From NCBI GenBank assembly GCA_038503065.1, contig JBCAMK010000015.1, positions 1,364,001 through 1,428,000 of the forward strand: a DNA stretch of 64,000 nt. The letters run 5' to 3'. Made by a program: the position numbers and the translations under genes. Source of the DNA: Paragyromitra xinjiangensis (lineage: Eukaryota; Ascomycota; Pezizomycetes; Pezizales; Discinaceae). The notes beneath the pieces are model-generated. The model was not told where the DNA came from. It was given only the letters and a program-made list of their open reading frames with translations, and searched no databases. Positions 22,981 through 35,046 of the stretch are shown piece after piece; within the stretch, counting starts at the first letter, position 1, and every line of letters starts with the position of its first letter.

Positions 22981-25900
22981 CCCTCGCGTCCCAGGCCTGT
23001 TCCTCTCCGAACTCTATATCGGTTTATTAGGAGAAGGAGACTGTCCGGGAATGCTCATCGAAAGATGGGTTGTGTTGAGCGGTACTAGTGTTTTAGGGAT
23101 ATGGAAAGAAGCAAACGAAACTACTTGGGCAGGCGTTCTTTCATGAACTTTCCTGTGTAGCTGTCCCTTTTAATGCTTATGGTGGGGTTTGAAAGCTTTT
23201 GCCTTGTTCACTTTGTACTAGTATTTTTAGTTTGCTTTACTTTCTCGTGCGGAACGGAGTCGTAGGGCTTTTTTTCTAAATCTATGGTTGAACCAAGTCA
23301 GAACATCTTGCGTTAAAGTGTCTCGCGTCTGTGATCACGAACTCGCTCCTCGGTTGTGAAGGGCGGGGTACATGCACGCCTTAAAGATCGTTTCAGCAGT
23401 GGGGTAAAGTAGGCGCGGGGAAAGGGCCTGATAGCATGAACCCAGCATCCAGCACTAGGAAAGCAAGCTATGACGTAGAGATGGACGAGTAAGAAGTTGC
23501 TTATTTCTCGCTTCCCACTGAGATGAATTTTGGTTCCATGGTTTAAACCACGGTTGGCGTAGTACGTAGTACGTGCATTGCTTGTCACACTGTTCGCCTC
23601 CTACCATGCGTCTCAAGTACGGTGATGAGGCTGTGTTTTTGTCCTCTTGTTCTCGCCCTAAGATTAACTTGTAAAGTATAGATCCTGGATTGCGTCTTCG
23701 AGAGGGCTCAAAGCTGCATGAAACGTTCTGCAGTGCGCAATTATTATTCGCATAATTATAAATAGACAGGACATCAGCCGTCTCGTTAGCCTACCTGCAG
23801 ATATTCTAACAGATATTCCATATAGCATATATCCAAGAGCGCAATAAGGAACACTGCATCGGAAGAAGTGCGCAACCGGAAACATGCAGACCCGTTTTGA
23901 GATTCCGGGCTTCATGCTTAGATCCTGCATTAGAAGTAATTTCTGAATTTGTGAACCTCTAGTAGAGTTGACAGAAGTAAAAATCGGGATGTTGACGGGA
24001 AGTGAATTAAGACCACGAGGCTAGGAGAAGACAGTATAAAGTGACTGGTTTTTTCCCGTAAATGCCATATGGCGAATGAATGCTGTCGGATATATATCTC
24101 ATGCAAGCCTTAATAGCTATTGCAGAGAATCGATACATCCCTTTTGCCTTTGCTTGCTGTTTCTACCTGGGCTGCGTATGTACTTGTGGCAGAGTCTTTC
24201 GATACATTTCCATACTTCTCGTCGTCATTAAACCCTTACACATCGTTTGTCGCACCTATCATGCTTGAGCTGTGACTAATATCTGGGGCTGTAACGTAAA
24301 CTCCGATGCACTTTTTCTAGATAGAGCACTTCTACCTACTGTCTCGGAGATCGAAGCTCGTCTGCGCCTATTTATCTCTTGCTTGAAAGCTCATCCTATT
24401 TCGGCAGCTGTAGGATTGCCCGCACCAGCCATTTGAAGGGCCAACCATAGCCCAAGCATTAATTTTCGTTGCCTTGTTGAAAATACCGATATCTGTGTCG
24501 GGGCGAAATAGGTATCGCCAATCACGCCAGATCTTTCACTATAGGCCCTAGCTTAGGCTTCGGCCTGCCATAAACCCACAGGTAAGTGGGGCATCCGTTA
24601 CTGATCTATTCAACAGTTCGTGATGACTCATTTTCCCTCTTGATAGGTTCCCAACAGGGACAATAAACTTGTTTCATTATGGGTCGTTATATGAGCCAGG
24701 GGATATGAGACAATGGTAAAAATCACGATCCCCTAAGCGAGCAAGTTGCCACAAAAACACAAATTGCTCAACTAGAAAAAAAGACATTCCTAGGTATGAT
24801 TCTGGGGTTTATCTCTGTGGGAGACACGATGAGTTGACAAGTATCGAGCCGAACCTGATGGCGTTGTGCCAATGGCTGAAAGCTTTTTCCTGATTCGCTG
24901 CGTGATTAGCAGTGATAATTGCCCAAATAAACTCATCAACACACCAACCAGAGAATGGAAAGGGACTGGGAGAGATAAGCCATTGGAAGGAAAGATGATG
25001 GTTATACCCTTCCGTTATCATATTGCATCAACGAAATACTTGAGGACAAGGGAAAGAAAGGTGGGAACTACATGTAAACAAAACACTCCCCCATCATCTC
25101 CTGGCTAACGGCCAAGGGGATAACATAGATGAAGGGTCATGTGAAGGCAAAGTTATGAGCTAAATATTGGAGTGGTCTTCTAGTAGATTGATGCCCGTGA
25201 CCTTAGGAAAAATCTCTCAGTAGTCATATAAAATACTTATTACGCAAAACAAACTTAACCTAGCGGATACCATGTGCCCGTTCAAGTATCTAAACTTCAA
25301 CCGCAGCTTTCTCTCCGAGGGTTCCGGGTTTAATACATGTCCTTTTACTTCTGAAGCAAGACATAGCCTAATTAAAGGGGTATTACTTCTTAGGATATTA
25401 TCGATCCTGGTTCTCTGAAGTACACCAGCCTAAATCTCCCGGCTCACGGGTAGTAAATTATGGGTCACTCTCACCAGGGTAGAGGAGCTTTTTCCCTCTG
25501 TGGAGCTAAGTCTTGGCTTTCTTCTGCTTCATTTCGAAGAAGTTATAGAACTTTGATAGGCGAGTGGGGGCCCATGACTTGTCATATCTTGCATATCCAC
25601 TTGGGCTCGTCCTTGCGGAGTCGCAGTATATGAAAACGCCCAGAATCCCATGGGAAGTGCACTAGCAAATCCTGGAATAAGATTTCGATACTAAGCCCCT
25701 TCCATTCGGCTACCTGTAACTTGGTGGGCATGAAATGCTAATTCAACACCGAGTGATGATCCATGACCCACTCTTCAACAAAGTCAATAGGAACTAAGAT
25801 ACCAAAATGCCATCTAAATTTTAATTCGCCACTTTTTCGAGCTTGATTTGCTCCAAGATCTTTCAAAAATATCCGTTGTATCTCGCCCAAGTGTACTCGG

Positions 25901-26370
25901 GAATGTTCTCGCCCATGTAGATAATAAAAATAGGAAAATAAAGACAGCGGAAACAAGCAATACAAAAACTTAACCCATCACACAAGACGAGAAAGAGAGA
26001 ACACCTAAAACACTGCAAATTGACGCCAAAGAAATTTCCCGTTCTCACTCCACCTGAGATAAAAGGTGTACCAAATAAGATGGAAGAAAAGTAACGCACT
26101 GTGCATCTATCCCTCCTGAATGCTTGCTCCGCTGTCGGTATCAAATACCAGGTATTATGCTACCATAAAATCCTATCAGTAAGAGTCAAGACCAATATCC
26201 ATAAATTTCCAAAGAACCCCCCAAAAAAGGATATGAGAACGAACAGGAATAAAGAAAAACAGATTTTGAAGTCTGCCCTGGATTGAAAATATCTATGTAT
26301 GTTCCCTTGGCCAGAAAAGAAAGCCCAAGAACTTGGAAAGGAAATAATTTCACATCCATTTCACGTGAAC
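22981..26370. other. 3.4-kb gene-free spacer between convergent SUI1 and NVJ2-like gene
   Basis: No recognisable gene on either strand. Frames are short (below about 95 codons) and lack conserved sequence. The DNA is AT-rich with many TA steps, and ATCACTCGG occurs inverted at 25749-25757. A decayed transposon or RIP-affected segment is possible but no element ends were identified. Confidence 0.4.
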
Positions 26371-29300
26371 TTAAGTCAGTGATTCATCCGGCTGCCACGG
26401 GACCTTTGTTCTCGACTCCGCTTCCTCCGCAGCATGCCAAACTTCCCTCTCTGCTTCTTTTTCCTTCCTCACCATCCTCTCATGCTCCCTTTCTCGGTCA
26501 ACTTCCCCGTTTGGAGTCCTTAACGATTTGCTCCGTCTTGGGAGAGTCGGTGACAGCGAAGAGGAAAACTCTGAATCTCGGGATGATGAAGGGAACATGA
26601 GATGAGACTCCATACTGCCATTATGTGTTGCATTCCTCCGGATGTAATCACTTTCTTCACCTTCGACAGTTGGTGCGGGCGAGGGAGGCTCCGAGTCCGG
26701 TGCTGCTACGACTAACAGTTGGTCTGTGCCCCCATTGAATGGAGAAAGATCTCGGGGTGGTATAGGTGGAGCTGGTGTTGTGCGGCTTTTAGTCCTTGAA
26801 GGTAATAATGGTGGCGGTAGTGACTTTCGTTTTGGTACATTGATAGGCGGAGTTTTCTTTGCAACAGGAGGCGGAATAGTTACAGGTGGGAGATTACGGG
26901 GTGCTGAAGGTCTACTGCTGGAGATTTCCACTGATGATGATCCCTCTCCGTTTGTATTCCGGGTTTTGTACCAGTTTCTTACAGCTGCAGTTGCGTTGGC
27001 AACCGCTGCAAAAGATGGCTTTTCTTGGAGTGCCTTGGGAATAATAGATGACTGATTTGTAGAACTCAAATTCGGATCAGAAGCATTCGGGCCGCCCGGG
27101 TTTGTAGACACGAAGCTTCGAATTGAACTTCCGGAAATACTACGAGCTGGGCTTGGCGTTCTTTTGGCTCCTCTTGCCCTCGAAACCACTTCGTCTGTCC
27201 GGCCTTCAAAAGAATTCGAATTCACAGATGAGTAGCTGCTTTTATCCGAAAGCTGATCAGCTAGAGCATCGACTGCTAGGCTATCTGTATTGAATTTTGC
27301 TTTTGTAGGAGATGTCGGCTGGGTTCCCGCGGGAGAGTGAGGGGTGGATGATGACCTGGACCTGCTCATTGCTACTACTGCGGAGGTGACACCTTTATCG
27401 GCAACATCACCCTTACCACGAACTGCTGTAACGTTCACCGCATCCGCAACCACGCTGGGCGAGGGAGGTGATATTGCTGTCAATGATTGTGCTCTGTGAG
27501 ATTTTGTCTTTCTCTCGCCATGTGATGACCTTAATGAGGGAGACCTTAATGCAGGAGATTTTGGGCCTCCCCGAGGACTGTCCGGCGGTTCGCTCAAGCC
27601 AATTATTGAGGCAGGTTTCTGTTTGTCGAGAGGTGCTGGTAATTGTGGGAGTACTGGCATGCTCATTGTCCTCTCAGCCATCTGTTTGAACGGGTTGTCT
27701 ACTTGATCTTCTGATCCTTCTTCTGTAAGCCCCATGTCCCTATCAACATCATCAACCACATCTTTCTCAGCTGCTGACTCCTCCTCAGCAGGTTGGCCAT
27801 TGGCTTTAAGTTGCTCTTCCCAAATCCCTCCTCGGAACAATTGAGCTATAGTGTCAGTAAAAGGCGTATCGTCCCAATGAGGAAGCACGATGGTTTCTGC
27901 TATCACCTCCCGTATCCGGCTCTCGATCACACGGAGGATAGGATTCCAAATAATTTGTCGTGAACCCACAATTGGCTCGATATCAAGCTCCATCTTGGGC
28001 ATAGTCTCGAAAGTCATCCAAACTCTGTTACTGGGTGGCGGCTTAATTTTGATAATGGCATGACCTTCGAGCCTTTTCAAGACAACACTCAGGACTAGGT
28101 TGACTTCTCTAGGTTTAAAACGACCAGGCAATTGCAGAGTAGCTTTCGCAGCAACCTCCTAAAAATCCACCCAATCAGAATTTAGCGCCGTTTGAACCAA
28201 ACGCATGTTAACGAATTTACACCAAAGAAAAAAGATCCGTACCAATCGGAAATTACCGGTGTAATTGACATCAGCCTCCGCAGAGAAATCGCCATCCACA
28301 GTCAGATCTTTCAGCCGAGGATTCGTAATGTACGGAACACCCTCGCCGACATGCACCTTTTGAAGCACGATGTCAGACAAAAAATTGGGTTTATTAACTC
28401 TGGCTATCTTTTTCGTTATTCTTGTTCGGATTAATTTTTCAACGTCAGGAGTCTTGTAGATGGCCAGGAAGAGACGTCCGAATAATCCATTGACCCAGTT
28501 CATTTGTAAATGATCCTCTGAGGAGTGAAGGCGCTGTAATAATGATATCATATGTTTCTGCTCGAAACGTTGCGGCGTTGGAGGGATGGTAGCTGGATCG
28601 TTGCGAGATTTCTCCTGATTTTTTAGAAGTGTGAAATAGAAGTCTTCTTTCAACGAACAGTTTTCCGAGAATAGGAAGAATGGCATCGTGACGGTACTGG
28701 TATCAAGCGATGGATCGAGAGCGCTGTTTTTTTGCGACAAACAAATGGCATTGCGACGAATGTAGAGCTCCCCTTCTGGGATCTTTTCACCACCGCCATA
28801 GATGCTGACCTTGAACAAGCTTAGAGAAATAACGTGGCGAACTTCAGTCTGGTCTGCATCGTCGTAAAGCATGAGATGGCCGTGTCTGCATAGAATCATG
28901 AAACGTCAACGCCATTTCCAAGCCCAAGGGGCCGGCGGTCAGACCCACCTCAGTACCACATAGAACTCATTCCTAGCTCTCCGGACCTTCTTCTCCCCAC
29001 CGTTTGGATCTGTAGTAACAGTGCTCGTTCGCCTGTCGAACAAGCTGCGGTACATTGATTGAACTACGGAGGGAGAATCATTTACGGGAGAGCGAGTTCC
29101 TCCTGGAGATATTCGCTCCGGTGGTTTACCATTCACACCTCCGGGCACAAACTCTCTCGTCACGGCAAAATAGCCTGCAGCAACATCGGCAGAGGCGTTG
29201 TGTTTTCTTAACGTTTTTTCGTCTTCTGTCTTGAAGATTTTCTCGTCATCGCCTTCTCTAACGAGGTCAGAGGTAGGTTCCTCGAGCAGCACATGTGGGA

Positions 29301-29397
29301 ATGTAAAATGAGCGTAGAGCAGGATGAGGCCGAGTAATAAAGGCAAGAATGAGATCCCTCCGACCAGATAAACGACGAGAAATGATAAGAAGCTCAT
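26371..29397 (-). CDS. NVJ2: SMP-domain and PH-domain lipid-transfer protein (Nvj2/TEX2-like)
   Basis: Nvj2-type proteins sit in the ER at membrane contact sites and transfer lipids through an SMP domain. Three exons (29397-28949, 28885-28243, 28158-26371) give 959 residues. Residues 3-33 form a hydrophobic ER anchor (FLVVYLVGGISFLPLLLGLI). A PH-like domain follows (about 135-260), with RARNEFYVVLRHGHLMLYDD. The SMP domain (about 300-470) begins with NWVNGLFGRLFLAIYKTPDV and continues with VHVGEGVPYITNPRLKDLTV, then GHAIIKIKPPPSNRVWMTFE. The remaining 480 residues are Ser/Pro-rich and likely disordered, with proline motifs such as APPIPPRDLSP that could bind SH3 domains. The first ATG of the hydrophobic segment was used as the start; an upstream in-frame TTG is unlikely. 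The gene is divergent from the FHA protein. Confidence 0.9.
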
Positions 29398-31158
29398 GGC
29401 CAAAGCCAGCAAGAAGCAAGAAGCATGGAAAACTCGACCACGCTGTAGAAGAGAGAGAAGAGAGAGATAGACGCCGTCGAAAGAAGGACACCTGGATGGT
29501 AGCTGGGGGTGGGAGGGAGGGCTGATAATAATGTTGTGATGACTATTTACGGATAGTGCTGCAAGTGCCGTAAGTACCTAGCCTCTGCGGCTGCGGTAGT
29601 GGCAACAAGTGATGCAGAGACGAGACGTGCCAGGACTTGCCTGACAACACCAGCGGAATCTGGGGTGAAAAGCAGCAACAGAGGCTCTTCTGTTGAGGTC
29701 ACGTCACCAGCTGAGCCACTGTGTTTTGTTTACTACAGTACCAGGTCTGCTAACTAGTCCTTCCTTGCTTGACTCTGGGGAAAGAGACCCTAGTCCCGAG
29801 GTCCCAAGCGCCACAACTCCACGTTCTGTGCGCCTGAAACTAAGAGTCCAACTCAACTCTCTTGCTCTCTCAAAAGCATCCCATGTGTGTTTCTATTCGA
29901 AATGCGGGATAATATCGAATCTCTGCGTCTGCAAGTGCACCTAATCCGACATCTCGGACTGAGAGATCCCATCTGAATCGTGTGAAATGTGCAGTGCAGT
30001 CGTGTTTGAGGCTCCTGGATCTGTATAATATGTAGTGTACATGCCCTTTTCTTGCGCACACCCCCATCACGCTCTCGGTTACCACATTGGAGAAAGACGC
30101 TTTACGTGACGAAGAGAGAATTCCATGAACCCCTAACCGCGCGGAACATCTCGCCCACGAACCCACGACGCAACGTCTGCTGCCAGTTGACCGGTCAGTT
30201 AGCACGCACCCTAAGAGCGACGTCTGCAGACCCTGTGGGTCCATTTTTCTCGTTGGCCCGTCCGTCCCAGCACTTTTCTTTCTTTTTCTTTCTTTCTTCC
30301 CTTTGATCTCCTTGTCATACCAACCCTGGACTCCTGGTTGTCGCCATTCTCTCAACTGTGAGGGTTTTTCCTGTCTTTTCAGCACCGAGAGCGCGTTTTG
30401 GTACGTACTCTGAACACAAGTGTTGGTGAGTGACCTACTGTAGCTGCAGTCCCGGCTAGCTCCCGCGCTCTTTGCCATCACGTCCATCCATCAGTCAGTC
30501 CATCCACACACGCACACACATCAAAATCCATCAGGCAGCCCAGCCATACAAACATCTCATCCACTCAGACGCTGCAGTCGCTCATCCCCCAATCCGCAGC
30601 CACCCCAGATTCCATTCCAGAAACCCGTTTGATTAGCTTATTCCCACTCATCCAACCCTCGTGTGCGCGACCCCCTACTCACTCCCCTGGAGTTCTTTCT
30701 TCACTGCTCGGGCTACTACTATCTCCCTAGCCACCATCTGTCCCCCACTGCCCCTCCTAGCGTCTCTCCTCCACGGGAGGTCCGGAGTAGGTATTCCATT
30801 CCCTTTAATACCCCTTTTGCCCGTGCCCTCCATCACCGCCCACGGTCCCCCTTTCGCCCGCCATATAATACAAATACAACATATCTTCGCTCCGCCTCCG
30901 CCGCTGGAGCCTCCATCTGACGTAACGGCAACATTCGTTCAATAGACTATACAAGCGCCAAAAGCCCCCCCCCATAAAATAATATACCGTGTTTACCGCG
31001 TCTCAACCCGGCCTTCGACTACACATCGCCACATAGTCAGCCGCCTTTATCACTCTTCCCTCCACCCCCCTCCACCCCTCCCCCTTCTTCCTCTCCCTTC
31101 CTCCTTTCTTCACCCCCCTCCGCCCGTCTCCGTCTCCTGTACGGGCCTGTAGGAGCAT
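29398..31158. promoter_or_regulatory. Divergent promoter region NVJ2-like / FHA protein
   Basis: The 1.76-kb gap has a strongly CT-rich plus strand next to the FHA gene (about 31040-31140) with repeated CCCTCC and CTTCCTC words, typical of a fungal core promoter and leader. CA repeats occur at 30505-30520. The open frames in this gap lack conserved sequence and are taken as chance. Confidence 0.45.
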
Positions 31159-33437
31159 ATGACCGCCGTGGCGCAACCACCGAATTTCCATTCCGGCCCT
31201 AGGTCATGGAGTGGTGGCCAAAGTAACATCAACTCTATGACTGCCGACGAGGTAGCGCGAATTTTTATCAAAGGCTCTCAACGAACTTCTGGCGCTTCTT
31301 CGATATCTTCATCAACTTCATCAACTTCATCTGTTACTTCAGACAGCTCGAACGGGGTTTGGGGGAATTCGCTCAGCGGAAAGAAGAAAGGAACTGGTCG
31401 AGGAGGAGTAAGGGCCGCTTCAAACGGAGGCTGGCCTGTAAAACCTGACATCATGAGGGTCCCAGGAGGCGCTAACGGGCACGCCGGCTCATCCGTATCT
31501 AGCTCACCGATAAATTCTATGCACCAGGCCATGCCTATACTTCCATCACAACACCTCATGTCCAATAATCAGTCTCAAGTTAATGGAGGTCAACAATCAC
31601 AAAGCAGTTCTTTTTTGATGCTACAGCCCCTCAACGGGACATTCGATCGAAAATTCATTCCGTTACCTTATCATCCTGACACCTTGCGTATCGGACGTCA
31701 AACCAACGCCAAGACCGTACCTACCCAAAGCAACGGCTACTTTGACTCTAAAGTTTTATCTAGGCAACACGCTGAGGTATGGGCGGATAAGTCCAGTGGT
31801 CGTGTATGGATTCGCGATGTCAAGTCGTCTAACGGCACTTTTGTCAACGGCCAACGTTTATCACAAGAAAATCGCGATAGCGAACCACACGAACTCCGAG
31901 CGGACGATGTGCTAGAGCTAGGAATCGACATAGTAGGGGAGGACAACAAGACTATTATACATCACAAGGTTGCTGCTAGGGTTGAATATGCGGGAATGCA
32001 GTCGTCAAATCTTGGAAGCTTTGAGGTAAACTTTGGGGATCTTGATTCCATAGGGGGTGGCCCTTTAATGAACTCTCAAATGAATCACGTGTCTCTACAG
32101 AACAACAGTATGCGAGGTCGATCCGGTTCACAAGGCTCTCGGAGCTCGGCAATGGGCGTTAATGGGGGCATGAATCATCGACAAGCCCCCATGATGCTCG
32201 CACCAGTCACCATGGAGATGGTTGTCAAGAAATTGAACGTGAGTGGTACTTCGCTTGGCTTTTACGCTTTCAGCCCATGCTGACTACTGCATTGTAGCAC
32301 GAACTCCAAATTGCGAAACAACAGTCCCAAGATCTCCAACGAACATCGGAATTTTTTGACGTCCTCCTATCACCGAAGCCCGCTGAAGAATCACAGAATC
32401 ATGTGGCTGAAAATAAACCTCGAACAGAGGAAATTCCTCTCCCCTATTCAAAACCATCCTCCTCTTTACCTCCCTTCCCACAGCTAACCGGTTGGGAGCC
32501 ACCACGGACGTCCCCCGTCCCAAGCAATGATAGAAACATGCCACCCAAGCTGAAGTCCGAGAAAACAGCAAAACCAGAGCCGGCTCACCCTCCGGCACAG
32601 CTCCCTTCACTTATTAACACTCTAGCTAAGGTTCAAAAAGAACTTGAAGCTAAGACAGCACGGGTAAAAGATCTTGAAGATGCGCTAAAAAGGGAGAAGA
32701 GTGCACGCGAGGTGGCCGAAGACCGTGCTGCACAGCTAGAAACAGCCTCTGTCAAGGGAGCTTCCCGAGAAAGGCCTCTTGGAGAATTCGAGGCTGAGAA
32801 AGTTTTGGCTGATGAGAAGGCTGAAATGGATGATGCAGATACCATTTGTGGTGACAATGAGAAATCGTTAGACGGACAGTCCATGGACGATGAAATCCAC
32901 CTCGAGGACGGCATTCTAGAAGTTAAGGTCGATCCGTCTGCTCTGGCAGCGGCGGAGGCGGCAAACAGACTCCAAAGACGTGTCGAGGAAATGATGTTGG
33001 AGCTTCAATCAGCAAAGGCCGAAATCGAAGCCTATAAGCTCCGAACGGAAGCCGCGGAGGAAGAGAATGCTAAAACGAGGAAGACCCTTGCTGAAATGGT
33101 CGAGGATATCCAGAGAAAAGAGGAGGCCCGAAAAGCCCGAGAACGACAATCTGGAAGCCAGACCGAATCAGTAGATGTCCGAAACGCAGGCATGCAATCT
33201 TGTGTTGACATGGCTCATGACGAGATCATGGAAACCGCAATCAACGGTACCGTAAAACAAAGCGATATCGTGAAGAAACTTCCGAACGGCGCCGCCATAG
33301 CTCCCGAGGACTTAACAAGAACCTCCTTGGTACTATCAAAACGGAATGCGGCACCCTACGTCAGCATCATCGGAGTGATGCTGCTCGGCGTAGGTATGAT
33401 GGCTGTCCTCAATTCGTGGCAGAAAGGAGAGCGTTAG
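31159..33437 (+). CDS. Tail-anchored FHA-domain coiled-coil protein (SLMAP / Far10-Vps64 / PRO45-like)
   Basis: Proteins of this architecture are STRIPAK-associated; they bring the phosphatase-kinase complex to ER or nuclear-envelope membranes and affect cell fusion and fruiting in filamentous ascomycetes. Exons 31159-32238 and 32298-33437 give 739 residues. After a Ser-rich N-terminus, the FHA domain (about 155-265) shows LRIGRQTN, SRQHAEVW and SSNGTFVNGQRLS, including the phosphothreonine-binding R, S, H and N positions. Coiled coil dominates residues about 430-680 (KEEARKARERQ region included). The C-terminus has a single membrane helix near residues 712-732 (SIIGVMLLGVGMMAVL) and a short basic tail, a tail-anchor design. 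The family assignment rests on domain order; orthology to a specific named protein is inferred. Confidence 0.85.
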
Positions 33438-34317
33438 ATTTTTTTCCAAAGGTTTCAGTTTGCGATTGTTTTCACTATTAAACCGGGGTGTTCGTGTTCG
33501 ATATAAATATATATAAAAGTTCGGGAGGGACGGGGGCGCTGGGTCGTGGGGTGGGGGATTATTGGGAAAGGCATATGGGTTTCTTCTGATTCTTCGGTTG
33601 CCCTTTGGGCTACTATTACTACACTATCGTTCGTTCTGTCATCTACACTCTCCTTTGTCCTTGTATTAGCTCTGCAACACTCGTTTTCCTTTCCCTTCCT
33701 TTCTTTTGTTGGACCTCATTCCCGGTTTATACTCTTTTTTCATCCCCATCTAGGTACGTTCCTGTACCTTGGTGATTAGCTAGTGGCGTTCTCTCACTCA
33801 TCTTTTCCATCTGTCTTGCGAATGTGTTGTTTGTGGAATGTAATTGCTATCTTTTCTCTCTATGGCATTGGTCCGGTTCTTTTATTTTGGAGATGAGCAG
33901 GGTTTGGATTTGGACGTGATACATGTCGGGCTGATTGATTGATTGATTGATGCGTGGGTTAACTAACTACTGGTAGAAGGTTGTGTGGGTTGTTTCTGTT
34001 GCAAGTTTTTTTTTTGGTTTCAATTTTGGACTTTTCTTCGGGGTTATGTTCCTGCGATTTAGTTTGGCGATATCTACTTGGTATTTATTTTTTATGACTT
34101 ATCTATTTCTTGTCATTTTGTATTTTTTTCTTCTTTTTTCTTACTATACATACTATTATTAAACTTTATGGGTTCCGTCGTTCCAAGGATTTGAGTTCTT
34201 CGCTCTAGGCTATGTGTTGGGTCGGGATCAGGTCGGGTGGGTACTGGCGAAGGCAAAAAAGGGAATAATAAATACACTCTGCGCGCTCCGTCCGATTTCC
34301 AACTTCCCACCCACCCA
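33438..34317. other. Intergenic region between convergent FHA gene and LIP2
   Basis: T-rich 3' flanks of both genes. A (GATT)n tract of about five units lies at 33931-33951. No gene was recognised. Confidence 0.4.
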
Positions 34318-35046
34318 TCACCACGACGCCGCAGATGATGACACAATCTTCAAAATCTCAAGTTCCTCCACCCTCCTTACCTCGCCACATCCAACCAGCT
34401 TTGCAACCTCCTCACCAAACACACCACCTAGCTCTTCCACACTCTTGCCCTGCACACCCTCCTTCTCAAACGACCATGTATCCATCCCCTCCAATCCACA
34501 CGGAATAATCCTCTCAAACCAATCCATATTGGTAGATACATTCAGCCCGACGCCATGGCTTGTGATATTCCTCCTCATATGTACCCCGACCGCAGCAATC
34601 TTCCTCGTCTCACTCGTCCACACACCCGTATTCTCCGTTGTAAACGCTCGGATCCCATATCGCGCACAGGTACCAATTAAAGCCTTTTCAAGCATGCGCA
34701 CGTAGCAGCGCGGCGTAAGACTGTGTGTTTTGAGATCAAGTATCACGTAAGCTGTCAACTGCCCAGGACCATGGAAAGTAGTTTGGCCTCCGCGTAGAGT
34801 GGTGTGGACTTCTGCCCCGTGGGAGGTGAGTTCGGACAGTAGTTTTGGTGTTAGAAGCTCACGCTCACGACGTCCGAGTGTGTAGACTGGGTTGAATTCG
34901 CTCGTGAGAATCGTGGGTTTTGGAGCTGGCTGCGATGGGTTGGCTTTGGAGAGGAGGAAAGCGTTGACTAGGTGGGATTGGATGCTGGAGGCATGATTAT
35001 AGGTGCACCGTCCAAGATGGACATGGAGAAGGCGCGACGGAGACAT
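34318..35046 (-). CDS. LIP2: Lipoyl(octanoyl)transferase, LipB family
   Basis: LipB/Lip2 transfers octanoate from acyl carrier protein to the H protein and E2 subunits in mitochondria, the first step of lipoate assembly. A single exon encodes 242 residues. The signature RGGQTTFHGPGQLTAYVIL covers residues 85-103. The catalytic lysine (K149, in TRKIAAVGV) and nucleophile cysteine (C183, in RIIPCGLEG) are both present, with SHGVGLNV between them. Family length matches; no strong cleavable presequence is evident, but the first 25 residues are basic enough for import. The next gene on this strand upstream is LIP5, which makes the following step. The region between them is AT-rich and gene-free. 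No intron was needed. Confidence 0.95.
   Translation of the reverse strand: MSPSRLLHVHLGRCTYNHASSIQSHLVNAFLLSKANPSQPAPKPTILTSEFNPVYTLGRRERELLTPKLLSELTSHGAEVHTTLRGGQTTFHGPGQLTAYVILDLKTHSLTPRCYVRMLEKALIGTCARYGIRAFTTENTGVWTSETRKIAAVGVHMRRNITSHGVGLNVSTNMDWFERIIPCGLEGMDTWSFEKEGVQGKSVEELGGVFGEEVAKLVGCGEVRRVEELEILKIVSSSAASW

Noticed and set aside
27468..27689. Plus-strand frames opposite the NVJ2-like gene
   Set aside because: They are shadows of the conserved minus-strand coding sequence.
33931..33951. GATT tandem repeat considered as telomere-like or CRISPR-like
   Set aside because: The unit is four bases with no spacers and is a simple microsatellite.
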